Shown: in pieces, positions 24,628-33,564 of the stretch | Numbering within the stretch: position 1 is the first letter of the stretch | Layout of the letters: each line of letters opens with the position of its first letter | Origin: Bifidobacterium longum subsp. infantis ATCC 15697 = JCM 1222 = DSM 20088 | GTDB taxonomy: Bacteria > Actinomycetota > Actinomycetes > Actinomycetales > Bifidobacteriaceae | Length of the DNA stretch: 64,000 nucleotides | Assembly: GCF_000269965.1 (NCBI RefSeq) | Contig: NC_017219.1 | Location: 558,001-622,000, forward strand | Direction: 5' to 3' | Position numbers and translations under genes: made by a program | The notes under the pieces: model-generated | The model's input: the letters and a program-made list of their open reading frames with translations, nothing else | Databases searched by the model: none | Told to the model about the DNA's origin: nothing

Positions 24628-25736
24628 AACCGACCGCCATCCTGTCCGAAGTATGGCGCAACGTCGCCACCGGCACTACACGTGCCCTCGCCTGCGCCGG
24701 CATCCTCACCCTCATCGCAGCAGGAACCGCCGTATTCGACCTGACCGCCATTACTTCCCTCCAACACGAATCACGGCAATGGGCCACCAGCGCCGCCGCC
24801 ATCCACATCATCTCCGGCAGCAAGCAGATCGACCCGACCACCTGCGCAAACCTCACCCAAACCACCGGCACCACAGGCGGCACCACCACGAATCCCATCC
24901 AAGCGGCCGGTGCGCTCAAAAGCAACGGGGAAATCACCCTGACCGCCATGCCCGCGGCCCCACTGGACGCCTGGCAGGCGACACCGGGACTCGCTAACGT
25001 GCTCGGCGTTGGAGCAAGAGAGCAAACCCAACCCGGCGTATGGATCTCCAGCCAACTCGCCGCCACCCTCCACGCGCGCGAAGGAGACGACCTGCCCACA
25101 ACCCAGGGCACCATGCACATCAGCGCGGTCTTCCCCTGGGCCGACGACAGCCGCGACCAACGACTCGCCTACGCGATCATCACCCCCACACCCATCAACG
25201 CCGGCCAGCAATGGGACGAATGCTGGGCCACCATCAACCCCGCAAACCCCGACGCCGAAGACCTGCTCAACACCACCGCGACCGCCATACCCGGAGCCGC
25301 GCCCGCCACCCAAACCAAACAAGCCAACACCATGCTCGGCACCAACCCCGACCTCGACACCCGCTACCGGCAGCGAACCACCCGCAGCATGCTCGCCATC
25401 ACCCCCATCGCCGCGTTCGCCATCGCCATCATGGCCACGCGCGCGCGACGCATCGAAATAGCCGACGACCTGCACATGGGCATGCCCCGCCAAGGCATCC
25501 TCGCCACCAACGCGCTCGAAACCCTCGCATGGACCCTGCCCGCCATCCTCACCGCCACCGCCATCACCTACACCACGGCACGCTGGACCAGCGGACACGC
25601 CAACGCACTCACCCTGACCACCATCCAGCTTCCCGCACTCACCGCAGCCCTCATCGCCGCGCAAATCGGAGCTGCCATCGCCATCACCGCCATACACGAC
25701 AACCAACTCTTCGTCTTCTTCAAAAACAGACAATGA
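24624..25736 (+). CDS. ABC transporter permease, FtsX/MacB-like with few TM segments
   Basis: A 370-residue protein with one N-terminal TM segment (ALACAGILTLIAAGTAVF), a large extracytoplasmic region containing two Cys (PTTCANL, DECWATI), and three C-terminal TM segments (MLAITPIAAFAIAIMATRAR; LAWTLPAILTATAITY; LTAALIAAQIGAAIAITAI). This is the MacB/FtsX topology. The ATG overlaps the ATPase stop (ATGA). Such transporters give resistance to, or release of, peptides; the two-component system upstream and a bacteriocin-like gene near 18.5 kb make peptide handling plausible. Confidence 0.8.
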   Translation: MKPTAILSEVWRNVATGTTRALACAGILTLIAAGTAVFDLTAITSLQHESRQWATSAAAIHIISGSKQIDPTTCANLTQTTGTTGGTTTNPIQAAGALKSNGEITLTAMPAAPLDAWQATPGLANVLGVGAREQTQPGVWISSQLAATLHAREGDDLPTTQGTMHISAVFPWADDSRDQRLAYAIITPTPINAGQQWDECWATINPANPDAEDLLNTTATAIPGAAPATQTKQANTMLGTNPDLDTRYRQRTTRSMLAITPIAAFAIAIMATRARRIEIADDLHMGMPRQGILATNALETLAWTLPAILTATAITYTTARWTSGHANALTLTTIQLPALTAALIAAQIGAAIAITAIHDNQLFVFFKNRQ

Positions 25737-25844
25737 GCATGAGGGGTGCCAGTTCAGACTGCCATAAGCCTTGATTAAAGGGCGAGCATGTTTTTCAATG
25801 ACACGCCCGCCCTCTATGCATTGCCCCTTTGTCGGGACGCTTGA

Positions 25845-26675
<831 letters not shown>

Positions 26676-26703
26676 GAAATCCAACTACAAACAAAAAGAC
26701 CTT

Positions 26704-26737
26704 GGGTGGGTTGTCATCTACAGATGACAACCCACCC
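26704..26737. terminator. Strong 16-bp hairpin between the LacI/GPH fusion and lanA
   Basis: GGGTGGGTTGTCATCT at 26704-26719 pairs perfectly with 26722-26737 around a 2-nt loop. The T-rich side is on the minus strand (TTTTTGTTTG), while on the plus strand the downstream side has no T-run. It may terminate poorly on the plus strand or work in both directions. Confidence 0.6.
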
Positions 26738-26750
26738 ACCACTCAAGTCG

Positions 26751-26837
26751 TTCGAATCGTAACTGCGCAATTATTTACAGTAAGTAGTTATTCGCATTGC
26801 GGGCAACTGCTTACTGTCCATTACGTTCAGATTCGAA
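26751..26837 (+). promoter_or_regulatory. Nested inverted repeats upstream of the lanthipeptide precursor
   Basis: An outer pair TTCGAATC (26751-26758) and GATTCGAA (26830-26837) encloses an inner pair ACAGTAAGTAGTT (26777-26789) and AACTGCTTACTGT (26805-26817), the latter with one mismatch. They fill the promoter region of lanA and look like regulator sites or a structured leader. Confidence 0.5.
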
Positions 26838-26851
26838 AGATTGGAGAAGTC

Positions 26852-27049
26852 ATGGCCACTTTTGACCTTGATACCCATGTTGAGGAAACTGAGGGGGACG
26901 CTCGTCCTCGGATTACCTCGAAGTTCATGTGCACCCCTGGCTGCCCGACCGGCGGCCTTGCCTGCTTCACTTCCCAATGTACAATGGTTGTAGCTTCACC
27001 GGTGGAAGCAAGCATTAGCAACGTCCGTCGTAGCATCGTGCGTTCCTAG
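26852..27049 (+). CDS. lanA: Class I (nisin-type) lanthipeptide precursor with probable 3' frameshift
   Basis: GGAGAAG precedes the ATG. The 65-residue product begins MATFDLDTHVEE, with FDLD equal to the FNLD box recognised by LanB/LanC, and has a nisin-like boundary ARPR/ITS. The core reads ITSKFMCTPGCPTGG then LACFTSQCT; CTPGC is the hallmark of nisin/gallidermin ring B. After that the frame gives an unlikely tail MVVASPVEAS...IVRS that runs into the terminator. The alternative frame, reached if one A was lost near 26983, reads NGCSFTGGSKH and stops at 27018, just before the terminator. I infer a one-base deletion; a sequencing error is the other reading. Confidence 0.8.
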   Translation: MATFDLDTHVEETEGDARPRITSKFMCTPGCPTGGLACFTSQCTMVVASPVEASISNVRRSIVRS

Positions 27050-27080
27050 AGGCAAGCCTTGTCTCTAGGAACGCCTTTTT
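27040..27080 (+). terminator. Terminator or attenuator after lanA
   Basis: GCGTTCCTAGAG (27040-27051) pairs perfectly with 27063-27074, followed by CTTTTT. The stem overlaps the 3' end of the present lanA frame but not the frame-corrected one. Partial read-through would set precursor levels above those of the transporter genes. Confidence 0.85.
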
Positions 27081-27092
27081 GGAAGGTGGATC

Positions 27093-27749
27093 ATGCCAGT
27101 TATATCGGCGACCAATCTCTCGATTGGGTACAAGAATTCCCCGATTGTCAGTGACATCAACTTGCGGTTGAATACGGGTAGGATCGTCTGTCTGCTCGGG
27201 GCGAACGGCGCGGGTAAGACCACGTTGATGAAGACGCTGCTCGGGCGGATCAGGCCCGTGAGCGGGGAGGTCACATACACCGGGACGAACATCAACGAGA
27301 TGTCCGCGGCGATAGACCATCCCAGTTTCTTTCCCTACCTGTCTGGTAGGGAGAACGTCGAGGTGGTCTCCGCGTTCTGGGGTCTGGACGTGGACCCGGA
27401 GACGGCGTTGAACAATGTGGGCATCAACCACGCGGCGCATGGACGGAAGGCGAAGGACTATTCGACGGGTATGACGGAGCGTCTGGAGCTGTGTCTCACC
27501 CTTGTGCCGCATCCGAGGTTTCTGTTCCTCGATGAGCCGCAGAACGGATTGGATCCCGATGGCATAGCCTCCTTGTCCGAAACGCTTCGCGCCTATCGGG
27601 ACAGGGGGAACTGCGTCGTCATCTCCACGCATCTGCTTCATGAGATTCAGGGAGTCCCGGATGAATGCATCGTGATTCGACATGGCCGGGCCGCGCAATT
27701 CACGGATCTGACCGGGGTAAACCTCGCGGACCTGTATCAGGGGAGGTAA
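27093..27749 (+). CDS. Lantibiotic immunity ABC transporter ATPase (LanF-like)
   Basis: A 218-residue ATPase: Walker A GANGAGKT (about residue 35), Walker B FLFLDEPQNGLDPD and switch His STHLL. The signature is degenerate (YSTGMTERLEL), as often in LanF/BcrA-type proteins. The position right behind lanA and before two small permeases fits a LanFEG self-immunity transporter. GGAAGG precedes the ATG. The gene looks intact. Confidence 0.8.
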   Translation: MPVISATNLSIGYKNSPIVSDINLRLNTGRIVCLLGANGAGKTTLMKTLLGRIRPVSGEVTYTGTNINEMSAAIDHPSFFPYLSGRENVEVVSAFWGLDVDPETALNNVGINHAAHGRKAKDYSTGMTERLELCLTLVPHPRFLFLDEPQNGLDPDGIASLSETLRAYRDRGNCVVISTHLLHEIQGVPDECIVIRHGRAAQFTDLTGVNLADLYQGR

Positions 27750-27751
27750 AG

Positions 27752-28480
27752 GTGAGTGCCGTTTCTCCTGTTCGCGCGTTGGTCGCCTATTACTGGAACG
27801 TATGGTATTTTCTCGCCGCGGTGTTCGGAGCCGTGGCGTCCCTTCTGCTGGGTTCGTGGATTTCAGGCGCGGCGAACGGAACCCCGATAGCTGGAGGATA
27901 CAGCTTCTTCTTCACCGGCACCCAGCCGGTGATTTGTCTTGCGCTGCTCTTTGTGTGCGATGCCAGGGTTGCGAAGGCGCACTATGGAGGTTTGCCCCGC
28001 CACGTGTATTCCGCATGGAAGCCGTGCTCGCTCAGAACCATATTCCGGGCTTTGATTCTGGCCGCTGTGAACCTGCTGAGCGTATTATGCTTCGACGTCA
28101 TCATGGTTCTGATGGGTACCGGGATGCATCCGAATCTGGCCGTCGTCCTGTGCTTCGTCGTGCTGCAAAGCCTTTTGACTGCCCTGATCTATTCGATCGT
28201 CGAGATTGCCGTCAATCCCGAAGTCGCCGGGATCGTCTCGGCCATCCTTTGCTATGTATGGGTTCTTCTGCCGGGCGACTTGTCCGACTATGCGACGCCC
28301 TACGTCGCGAACGCCCTACGGGTCGTCGGGTTGAATCTGAACGGCACCGTGATGTCGCCGGCGGAAACGGCGAGCCGATCGTCTGTCGGCCCTGTGGTGG
28401 TGGTCGTCCCGATTGTGGTGCTCCTGGTTGTCTATGTTTTGTTGAGCTGGTTCCGTCGCGAAGGAGTGGACAGGAAATGA
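27752..28480 (+). CDS. Lantibiotic immunity permease (LanE-like)
   Basis: A 242-residue membrane protein with about six hydrophobic segments (YFLAAVFGAVASLLLGSW, PVICLALLFVCDARVAK, LILAAVNLLSVLCFDVIMV and so on). GGGGAGG lies 7-8 nt before the GTG at 27752, which is better than an ATG at 27665 inside the ATPase gene. BcrB/LanE-type permeases have this size and six-helix layout. Confidence 0.75.
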   Translation: MSAVSPVRALVAYYWNVWYFLAAVFGAVASLLLGSWISGAANGTPIAGGYSFFFTGTQPVICLALLFVCDARVAKAHYGGLPRHVYSAWKPCSLRTIFRALILAAVNLLSVLCFDVIMVLMGTGMHPNLAVVLCFVVLQSLLTALIYSIVEIAVNPEVAGIVSAILCYVWVLLPGDLSDYATPYVANALRVVGLNLNGTVMSPAETASRSSVGPVVVVVPIVVLLVVYVLLSWFRREGVDRK

Positions 28481-29103
28481 AGTCCCTATTGCGTATTGAG
28501 CGCGTGGCATTGATCCGTTGGTCGATGCTCGCCTTTGTGGCCGTGCTGCTGCTTCCGCTGTTCTTTTTGCGTTACGGGAGCATGGGCGCGGTGGCGCAGT
28601 CGGCGATGGTGATGGCACTTCCCATAACCACGGCCGGCCTTGTTTTCTCCCATGCGAGGGTGCCCCGCTCATATCGTTCCTTCAGCATCCACGATCGGCT
28701 CCTGCTTCGCTTTACCTTGAAGTCACTATTGCTTGGTGTCGCGGTCAGCATCTGCCTGACTCTGCTGTACGGATTTGCCGTCGGATTTATCGTCAATAAG
28801 AGACCGCTCTCGTTGCATGTCGCTTTGATGTTTGCGTTCACCGCTGTCGTTCTTTCCCTTGCATGCTTCGTCCTGCGACTCTGGGCCAGTCCTGTTGTCG
28901 CTTGGAGCATTGTCGGCTTCTTCATCGTCGCCGGCCTTCCGGTCAGCTCCGGCATGTTCGAGGGCTCGCCGATTCTGCATGCCGTTATACCGACCACATG
29001 GATGCTAAGCGGGGCGCGATTTGCCGGTTATGTGATTCCGGTCGGTGTAGTTGTTGCCATGGCAAGTGCATGGCTGCTGCTTAAGGCGGTGAAACGTGTC
29101 TAG
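28477..29103 (+). CDS. Lantibiotic immunity permease (LanG-like)
   Basis: A 208-residue membrane protein with about six hydrophobic segments (SMLAFVAVLLLPLFFLRYGS, LLLGVAVSICLTLLYGFAVG, VVAWSIVGFFIVAGLPVSS). The ATG at 28477 overlaps the LanE-like stop (ATGA) and its end overlaps the lanB remnant. With 27093 and 27752 it forms a complete FEG-type set, so immunity may persist although biosynthesis looks dead. Confidence 0.75.
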   Translation: MKSLLRIERVALIRWSMLAFVAVLLLPLFFLRYGSMGAVAQSAMVMALPITTAGLVFSHARVPRSYRSFSIHDRLLLRFTLKSLLLGVAVSICLTLLYGFAVGFIVNKRPLSLHVALMFAFTAVVLSLACFVLRLWASPVVAWSIVGFFIVAGLPVSSGMFEGSPILHAVIPTTWMLSGARFAGYVIPVGVVVAMASAWLLLKAVKRV

Positions 29104-30390
29104 ATATACTCTGCTCGGATCTCCATACGTGAGGATTGCAGCGCTTCCCGTCGACAAGTTTCCTAAGAAAGGCAGTTCCGCGTTATCGGTGTTCGCGGAC
29201 ACCGTCATATCCGAACCCGGTATTCGTGCAGTTCTAGAAAACTCTGCTCCATCATTTTACGCTGCTGTCACAAAAAATCTTGCAGAAGATTAGGGGAATT
29301 GGGACGCTTGATGATTTGAAACGAGTTTTGGCTGATCGAAAAGTTCCTCGATATATCTATGCTGGTGCGTCAGACAACAAGATTCTGCTTGATACTTCAG
29401 CTTTCGACCATCTTCGACTCCTAAAGCACGTCATCGAAAACTCTGATGAGGATATCTGGATAGAGAGAGGCGTCGAACCAGAAGATTTAGGTGTTACGAA
29501 GTCTGAGTCAGACGATAAAGCTAGGTTTGCTACGGAAATTGTCATTTCGGTTTCTTCGACTGATTGGGCGGAGACGGCGACTCTGCCTGTCGCTCAGATT
29601 CCGCCCGTCGGTCTCAATCTAGACTTGTCAAAACGGTCCGTTAGAGAGTTCAACCGCTTTTACCTTTGTTGTGCTATGCAACGACTCTAATCAGGAGAGG
29701 GTTCTTGCAACTGCCTTTGATGTTCTTGATGACGCTGGTCTCGAAGCATACTTTGTTCGCTACTCTGAGGAAGGTCGCCCAAGTTTACGTATCCGCGTGC
29801 GGGGAAGCTTTGACGACACGTTCATTCGGGTGTTTTGCGATTCGGTACTCTCGCTACGCCTCGCGACAGATGTCGAATTCAATCTTAGACTTCCCGAGTA
29901 TTCACGGTATGGAGGTCCCGAGTGCTTTAAATATTTAGAATCGTTCTGGTGTCTTGAGAGCACCCAACTGGTTAAGATGTTTACCCGCTTATCATCGGAT
30001 ACCCCCGAGCAGGTACAAAAAGCCAAAAGCAATTATATGCGTTTCCTTATCCAGCAACTGGGGTTCACCAGACATTACGTATCTGCCGTAGCAGAAAGCT
30101 ATGAACATGAGTTTGAAGCAGATCGGCATTCTATTAGAAAAGCCGCCAGAGCTCTGCGAAGTGTATTTAGTTCCGACGATATGCCCGAAGTGTTTACCGA
30201 CGAAATGCAAGAGGTTCTTGCGCGTTTTTCATCCTGCCAGCTTCAAAGTAATGCTTCAGCCCAAGACGTTAAGCAATCTATTGCACACATGTCTGCAAAT
30301 CGCCTTGGGCTTGATCGTAAAGACGAGGCCATATTCTGGCGGGCTCTTCTCAATCATCTAAGATCCGCAGATTTTGGAGGTGAGGAATGA
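29096..30390 (+). pseudogene. lanB: Lantibiotic dehydratase lanB, internally deleted and frameshifted
   Basis: A GTG at 29096 opens a frame with a LanB-like N-terminus (YTLLGSPYVRIAALPVDKF, about 65 residues) that stops at 29293. The next frame (to 29690) matches the late part of the glutamylation domain (LADRKVPRYIYAGASDNKIL, LLDTSAFDHLRLLK). A third frame (to 30390) matches the elimination (SpaB C-terminal) domain: NDSNQERVLATAFDVLDDAG, YFVRYSEEGRPSLRIRVRG. LanB is normally about 1,000 residues, so roughly 600 are missing, and there are frame changes near 29290 and 29640-29690. It cannot dehydrate the precursor. Confidence 0.8.
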
Positions 30391-31592
30391 AGACACGTAA
30401 TGACATTCAACAGGAGGTGACCCTCATTGCAAGTAATCTCGAAGATATCATCCCCATTCGGTATCAAGAGGCTAATCGTACGAAAAGCTTTAACATTAAC
30501 GGAGGGACTCCTGCCGCAATTCTATATTTAAGTGTCCTTGACGCATTATTTCCCGATGCTGGATATGATGTTCAGGCTCACAACTACGCGACAAGCATGA
30601 TTTTGGAATATAAACATACCCCAAACATTGGAATTGGACTGTTCGGGGGGACCACACTATTGGCTTGGTGTCTGCAGTCGATTTCCCGTGGAGGAAGCAG
30701 ATATCAAGGCGCGATTAGAGAACTTGAATCGAGGATCGTCTTTCAGGCAAGACAACAATTGACATTTTTATCAAACGTGAATGCGCCAATATCATCCGAA
30801 TATTACGACGTTATATCCGGACTCTCTGGCGTGGTTTTGTATGGCATGCGATTCCGGTCCGATGGGCTGCGATTGATTTCTCGGCAGATTTGCAGTAGAT
30901 TTTGCGAACTATTAGCAACTTCGAATTTCCACGCCTTCGGGTCTTTATCAGCCACTTCGGGACAGGATTCCGTGGCTCAGAAGACGACCACCGACTATGG
31001 TTACGCGCATGGTATTTTGGGAGTATTGATGAGTTGCATTCTTTCGGATGTGAACCATGATAATAATATGGAACCATTCGCTGCGATAAGGCAGCTTGTT
31101 GATATTTCGAATCACTCGAGAAACTACATACTTCCATACTCTTCCTCAGATTACACTGAAACCGTTAGTAATGGACGGTATGCCTGGTGTTACGGCAACA
31201 TGCCCTTCTATTTTTTGTCACTAATGCTGAAACCGGTTGATCCAATAATTGCGGAATCTCTATTGAATGCCGCTATTGCTCCCCTGAAGGTTAATACCAG
31301 TCAAGTACATGATCTTGGCGTAATCGGTCTTGTTGATAACTCTATATGCCATGGCCGAGCGGGAATAGTCCTAGGGCTTCACCCCTACTTGAGCCACAAG
31401 GATAGTCGGCCTATTCGCGATCAGCTCCTTGAAGAGATCGATTGTTCTGTTGCGAATCCTATTGACAGTGGATTTCTCGAAGGCGACTTGGGCACCTTGG
31501 CTGTCCGAGTGGCACTAGAATACACCGACTCTATTGCGCATCTACCGGCTTTCTTTCCTTTTGTTTCTCCTACACTTTGGGAGGGAATATGA
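30387..31592 (+). CDS. lanC: Lanthionine synthetase LanC (cyclase)
   Basis: A 401-residue LanC-type zinc cyclase, which adds Cys thiols to dehydrated Ser/Thr to form lanthionine rings. Zinc ligands are visible as AWCYGN (Cys about 268) and ICHG (Cys about 321, His about 322). LanC repeats are represented by GIGLFGGTTLLAW, VISGLSGVVLYG and YGYAHGILGVL (catalytic His of the HG motif). The gene looks intact and its ATG overlaps the lanB remnant's stop, preserving the lanB-lanC order. It has no functional partner dehydratase in this window. Confidence 0.9.
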   Translation: MKTRNDIQQEVTLIASNLEDIIPIRYQEANRTKSFNINGGTPAAILYLSVLDALFPDAGYDVQAHNYATSMILEYKHTPNIGIGLFGGTTLLAWCLQSISRGGSRYQGAIRELESRIVFQARQQLTFLSNVNAPISSEYYDVISGLSGVVLYGMRFRSDGLRLISRQICSRFCELLATSNFHAFGSLSATSGQDSVAQKTTTDYGYAHGILGVLMSCILSDVNHDNNMEPFAAIRQLVDISNHSRNYILPYSSSDYTETVSNGRYAWCYGNMPFYFLSLMLKPVDPIIAESLLNAAIAPLKVNTSQVHDLGVIGLVDNSICHGRAGIVLGLHPYLSHKDSRPIRDQLLEEIDCSVANPIDSGFLEGDLGTLAVRVALEYTDSIAHLPAFFPFVSPTLWEGI

Positions 31593-32461
31593 TTGCTAGA
31601 GCATTAAATGTGACACTGATCTATGGAAAATCGAGAAATCCAGTCTTGCATAGTTTGAACCTTGAAATCGATTCAGGGCAAGTTCTTCCAATCCTTGGCG
31701 GTAATGGAACAGGAAAAACGACACTGTTGAAAGCACTATCGGGGCTACTTCGCCCACACTTGGGTCGAATCCTAATTGATGATTCGGATCTTTATCAGAA
31801 GAGAGGGAGTGCACTGCAAAGGCTCTCGAGCTCGCTCTACTCCGAAAGATCATTTTATTATCGCTTGTCAGCCCGCGAAAATCTCCGCTATTTCTTGTCG
31901 CTTCGTGGCATTTATGGCAGGACTGCAATGTCGTCAATTGACATGGCTCTGGACAGATTCGATTTGCTTGGATTGCAGGATATTCCATTCATGCACTTAT
32001 CCCTAGGGCAACGAAAGCGACTAGGACTTGCGCGAGCGTTCGCTGCGCCAGCCAGTCTCTATATCTTAGATGAACCTACGGCAAACCTAGATGCCAAGTC
32101 ATGCAGGCTTGTCTATCAAGCCATGACGGACAAGAGCGCCGACGGAGCTAGTATACTATTCTCTACCCACAACGTGGCCGACCTTGCTACCTCCACAGGA
32201 AATGTAATATATCTTAAAAATGGGAATGCGACACGTGTTCATCTCGAGACTCGAGACTCCATTACTGCCCGCAAGCGTTTTAGAATAGTCGGATCTCTTG
32301 ACCCTGAATCCATTGCATCAATTCCCGAAGTGTCTTGTGTGATTTCTCAGTCCGAGGTCGAGGTTGATATACCTGTTGGTAAGTCTCTTGGATCAGTGCT
32401 TCAATCCTTTGAACGAATTGGGATCGAGGTCAACGAAGTAATTGATGACCGGAGTAGATAA
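31589..32461 (+). CDS. ABC transporter ATPase of the lanthipeptide locus
   Basis: A 290-residue ATPase with Walker A GGNGTGKT (about residue 36), signature HLSLGQRKRLGLARAFA, Walker B LYILDEPTANLD, and switch His FSTHN. An ~80-residue C-terminal extension follows, as in CcmA/NatA-like exporters. GGGAGGG precedes the ATG at 31589, which overlaps the lanC stop. No LanT-type ATPase-permease fusion or LanP protease is visible, so this pair may have served for export. Confidence 0.85.
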   Translation: MIARALNVTLIYGKSRNPVLHSLNLEIDSGQVLPILGGNGTGKTTLLKALSGLLRPHLGRILIDDSDLYQKRGSALQRLSSSLYSERSFYYRLSARENLRYFLSLRGIYGRTAMSSIDMALDRFDLLGLQDIPFMHLSLGQRKRLGLARAFAAPASLYILDEPTANLDAKSCRLVYQAMTDKSADGASILFSTHNVADLATSTGNVIYLKNGNATRVHLETRDSITARKRFRIVGSLDPESIASIPEVSCVISQSEVEVDIPVGKSLGSVLQSFERIGIEVNEVIDDRSR

Positions 32462-32462
32462 A

Positions 32463-33271
32463 ATGCATTCTTTTTTAATCGGCCTCTACCTGTATTTGCG
32501 GAGAGAATTCCTTGAACTCGTAACTTATAAGCTCTCCTTGATGCTAGGTGTTGTTTCAGCGGTTGTTGGCATAGTTCAGTTTGCTTTCTTGGCTGTTTTT
32601 CTCCAGCAGGGAAACAGTTTTCCTTCATTACAGAATTATGGTGGAAGCGTGATGGCGTTTCTGGTCTCTGGAGCGCTTTTTACTGGTTTTATGAGTTCTT
32701 CTCTCTCCAGTTTCTCGCAACTAATATCCTCTGAGCAGCGGACAGGTACATTGGAAGCTGTTTTGACTACACCATTTTCTATTGGCCGAGTGATTGCATA
32801 TGCTGCGGTTAGCTCATTTATTCAATTGGTAATCGGCACGTTTTTAATGATCACTTTTTTTGGGATTGCATTCTCTATCCCCTTCAACGTTAACCCGTGG
32901 CAACTCATATTGGTCATGATTCTCGGCTACTTCACACTTGTTGGCCTCGGGCTCGCGGGTGGAGGAGTTCTTTTGGTTACAAAGAAAGGCGACCCGGTGA
33001 CATGGTTGTTGACAACTTTTACGACATTATTTTCCGGAGTACTTTATCCGGTCGAAATTCTTCCACAGTGGCTTCAATCGATTAGTTGGTATGTGCCAAC
33101 CACGCGGATATTGAGTTCTCTCCGGGGGCATTAACCGGCTATACCAGTATGTTTATGCTTGATGTGGTTTACCTTATAGTTGCAAGCATAGTTAGTATGA
33201 GTATAGGATTGCTGGTATTTAGATGGGGTCTAAACAGAGCTATATGGGATGGTTCCGCGACAAGTTATTAA
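32463..33271 (+). pseudogene. ABC-2 type permease, frameshifted at a G5 run
   Basis: The first frame (to 33134) encodes a DrrB-like ABC-2 permease with six-helix character (LGVVSAVVGIVQFAFLAVFL, AFLVSGALFTGFMSS, SEQRTGTLEAVLTTPFS, LVGLGLAGGGVLLVTKKGDP, FTTLFSGVLYPVEILPQWL) and ends abruptly at LSSLRGH. The family expects LRxALTGY there; another frame supplies GALTGYTSMFMLDVVYL... and ends at 33271. One extra G in the G5 run at 33124-33128 would join them. This is either a true frameshift, a length-variable tract, or a base-call error. Confidence 0.75.
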
Positions 33272-33564
33272 ATAATCATACATTTGGGATATTGAAGTTT
33301 GACAATATGGCATAGAAAAGCGTTTCTTGTCAAATATCATATGAACTTTGGGATTGACATACTCTATTAGAATATTGTACCAGATTAAGGTCATTATTTC
33401 AAAAAAATGACTCTATTCTAATAGAATGTTTCCTTCTTTCGTCGCGCCAAAAGAAACATCAATTGTAATCCGTAATAATTTGATGAATACATGATAGTTC
33501 TTCCAATCGTAAGATACTCCGACTGGAAGAACTATCATGACGGGAAGCAGGTCCGACGTCCGGG
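33272..33564. other. AT-rich intergenic stretch with three inverted repeats
   Basis: No gene is seen. Arms TTTGACAA (33298-33305) and 33327-33334; CTATTAGAATA (33364-33374) and 33414-33424; and the hairpin at 33491-33538 are all inverted pairs. The first two may be regulator sites. Confidence 0.6.
33491..33538 (-). terminator. Hairpin between convergent lanthipeptide and adhesin genes
   Basis: ATGATAGTTCTTCCA (33491-33505) pairs with 33524-33538, and three further base pairs follow a single mismatch. It lies 26 nt after the adhesin stop on the minus strand and could terminate both converging units, though neither side has a long T-run. Confidence 0.55.

Noticed and set aside
23722..25774. 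Long overlapping frames in the adaptor/ATPase/permease region, both strands
   Set aside because: High-GC shadow frames; the true frames are fixed by Walker motifs, TM segments, ribosome sites and ATGA overlaps.
26852..33271. Class II (LanM) lanthipeptide system
   Set aside because: There is no LanM; the FNLD-like box, separate LanB remains and separate LanC show class I.
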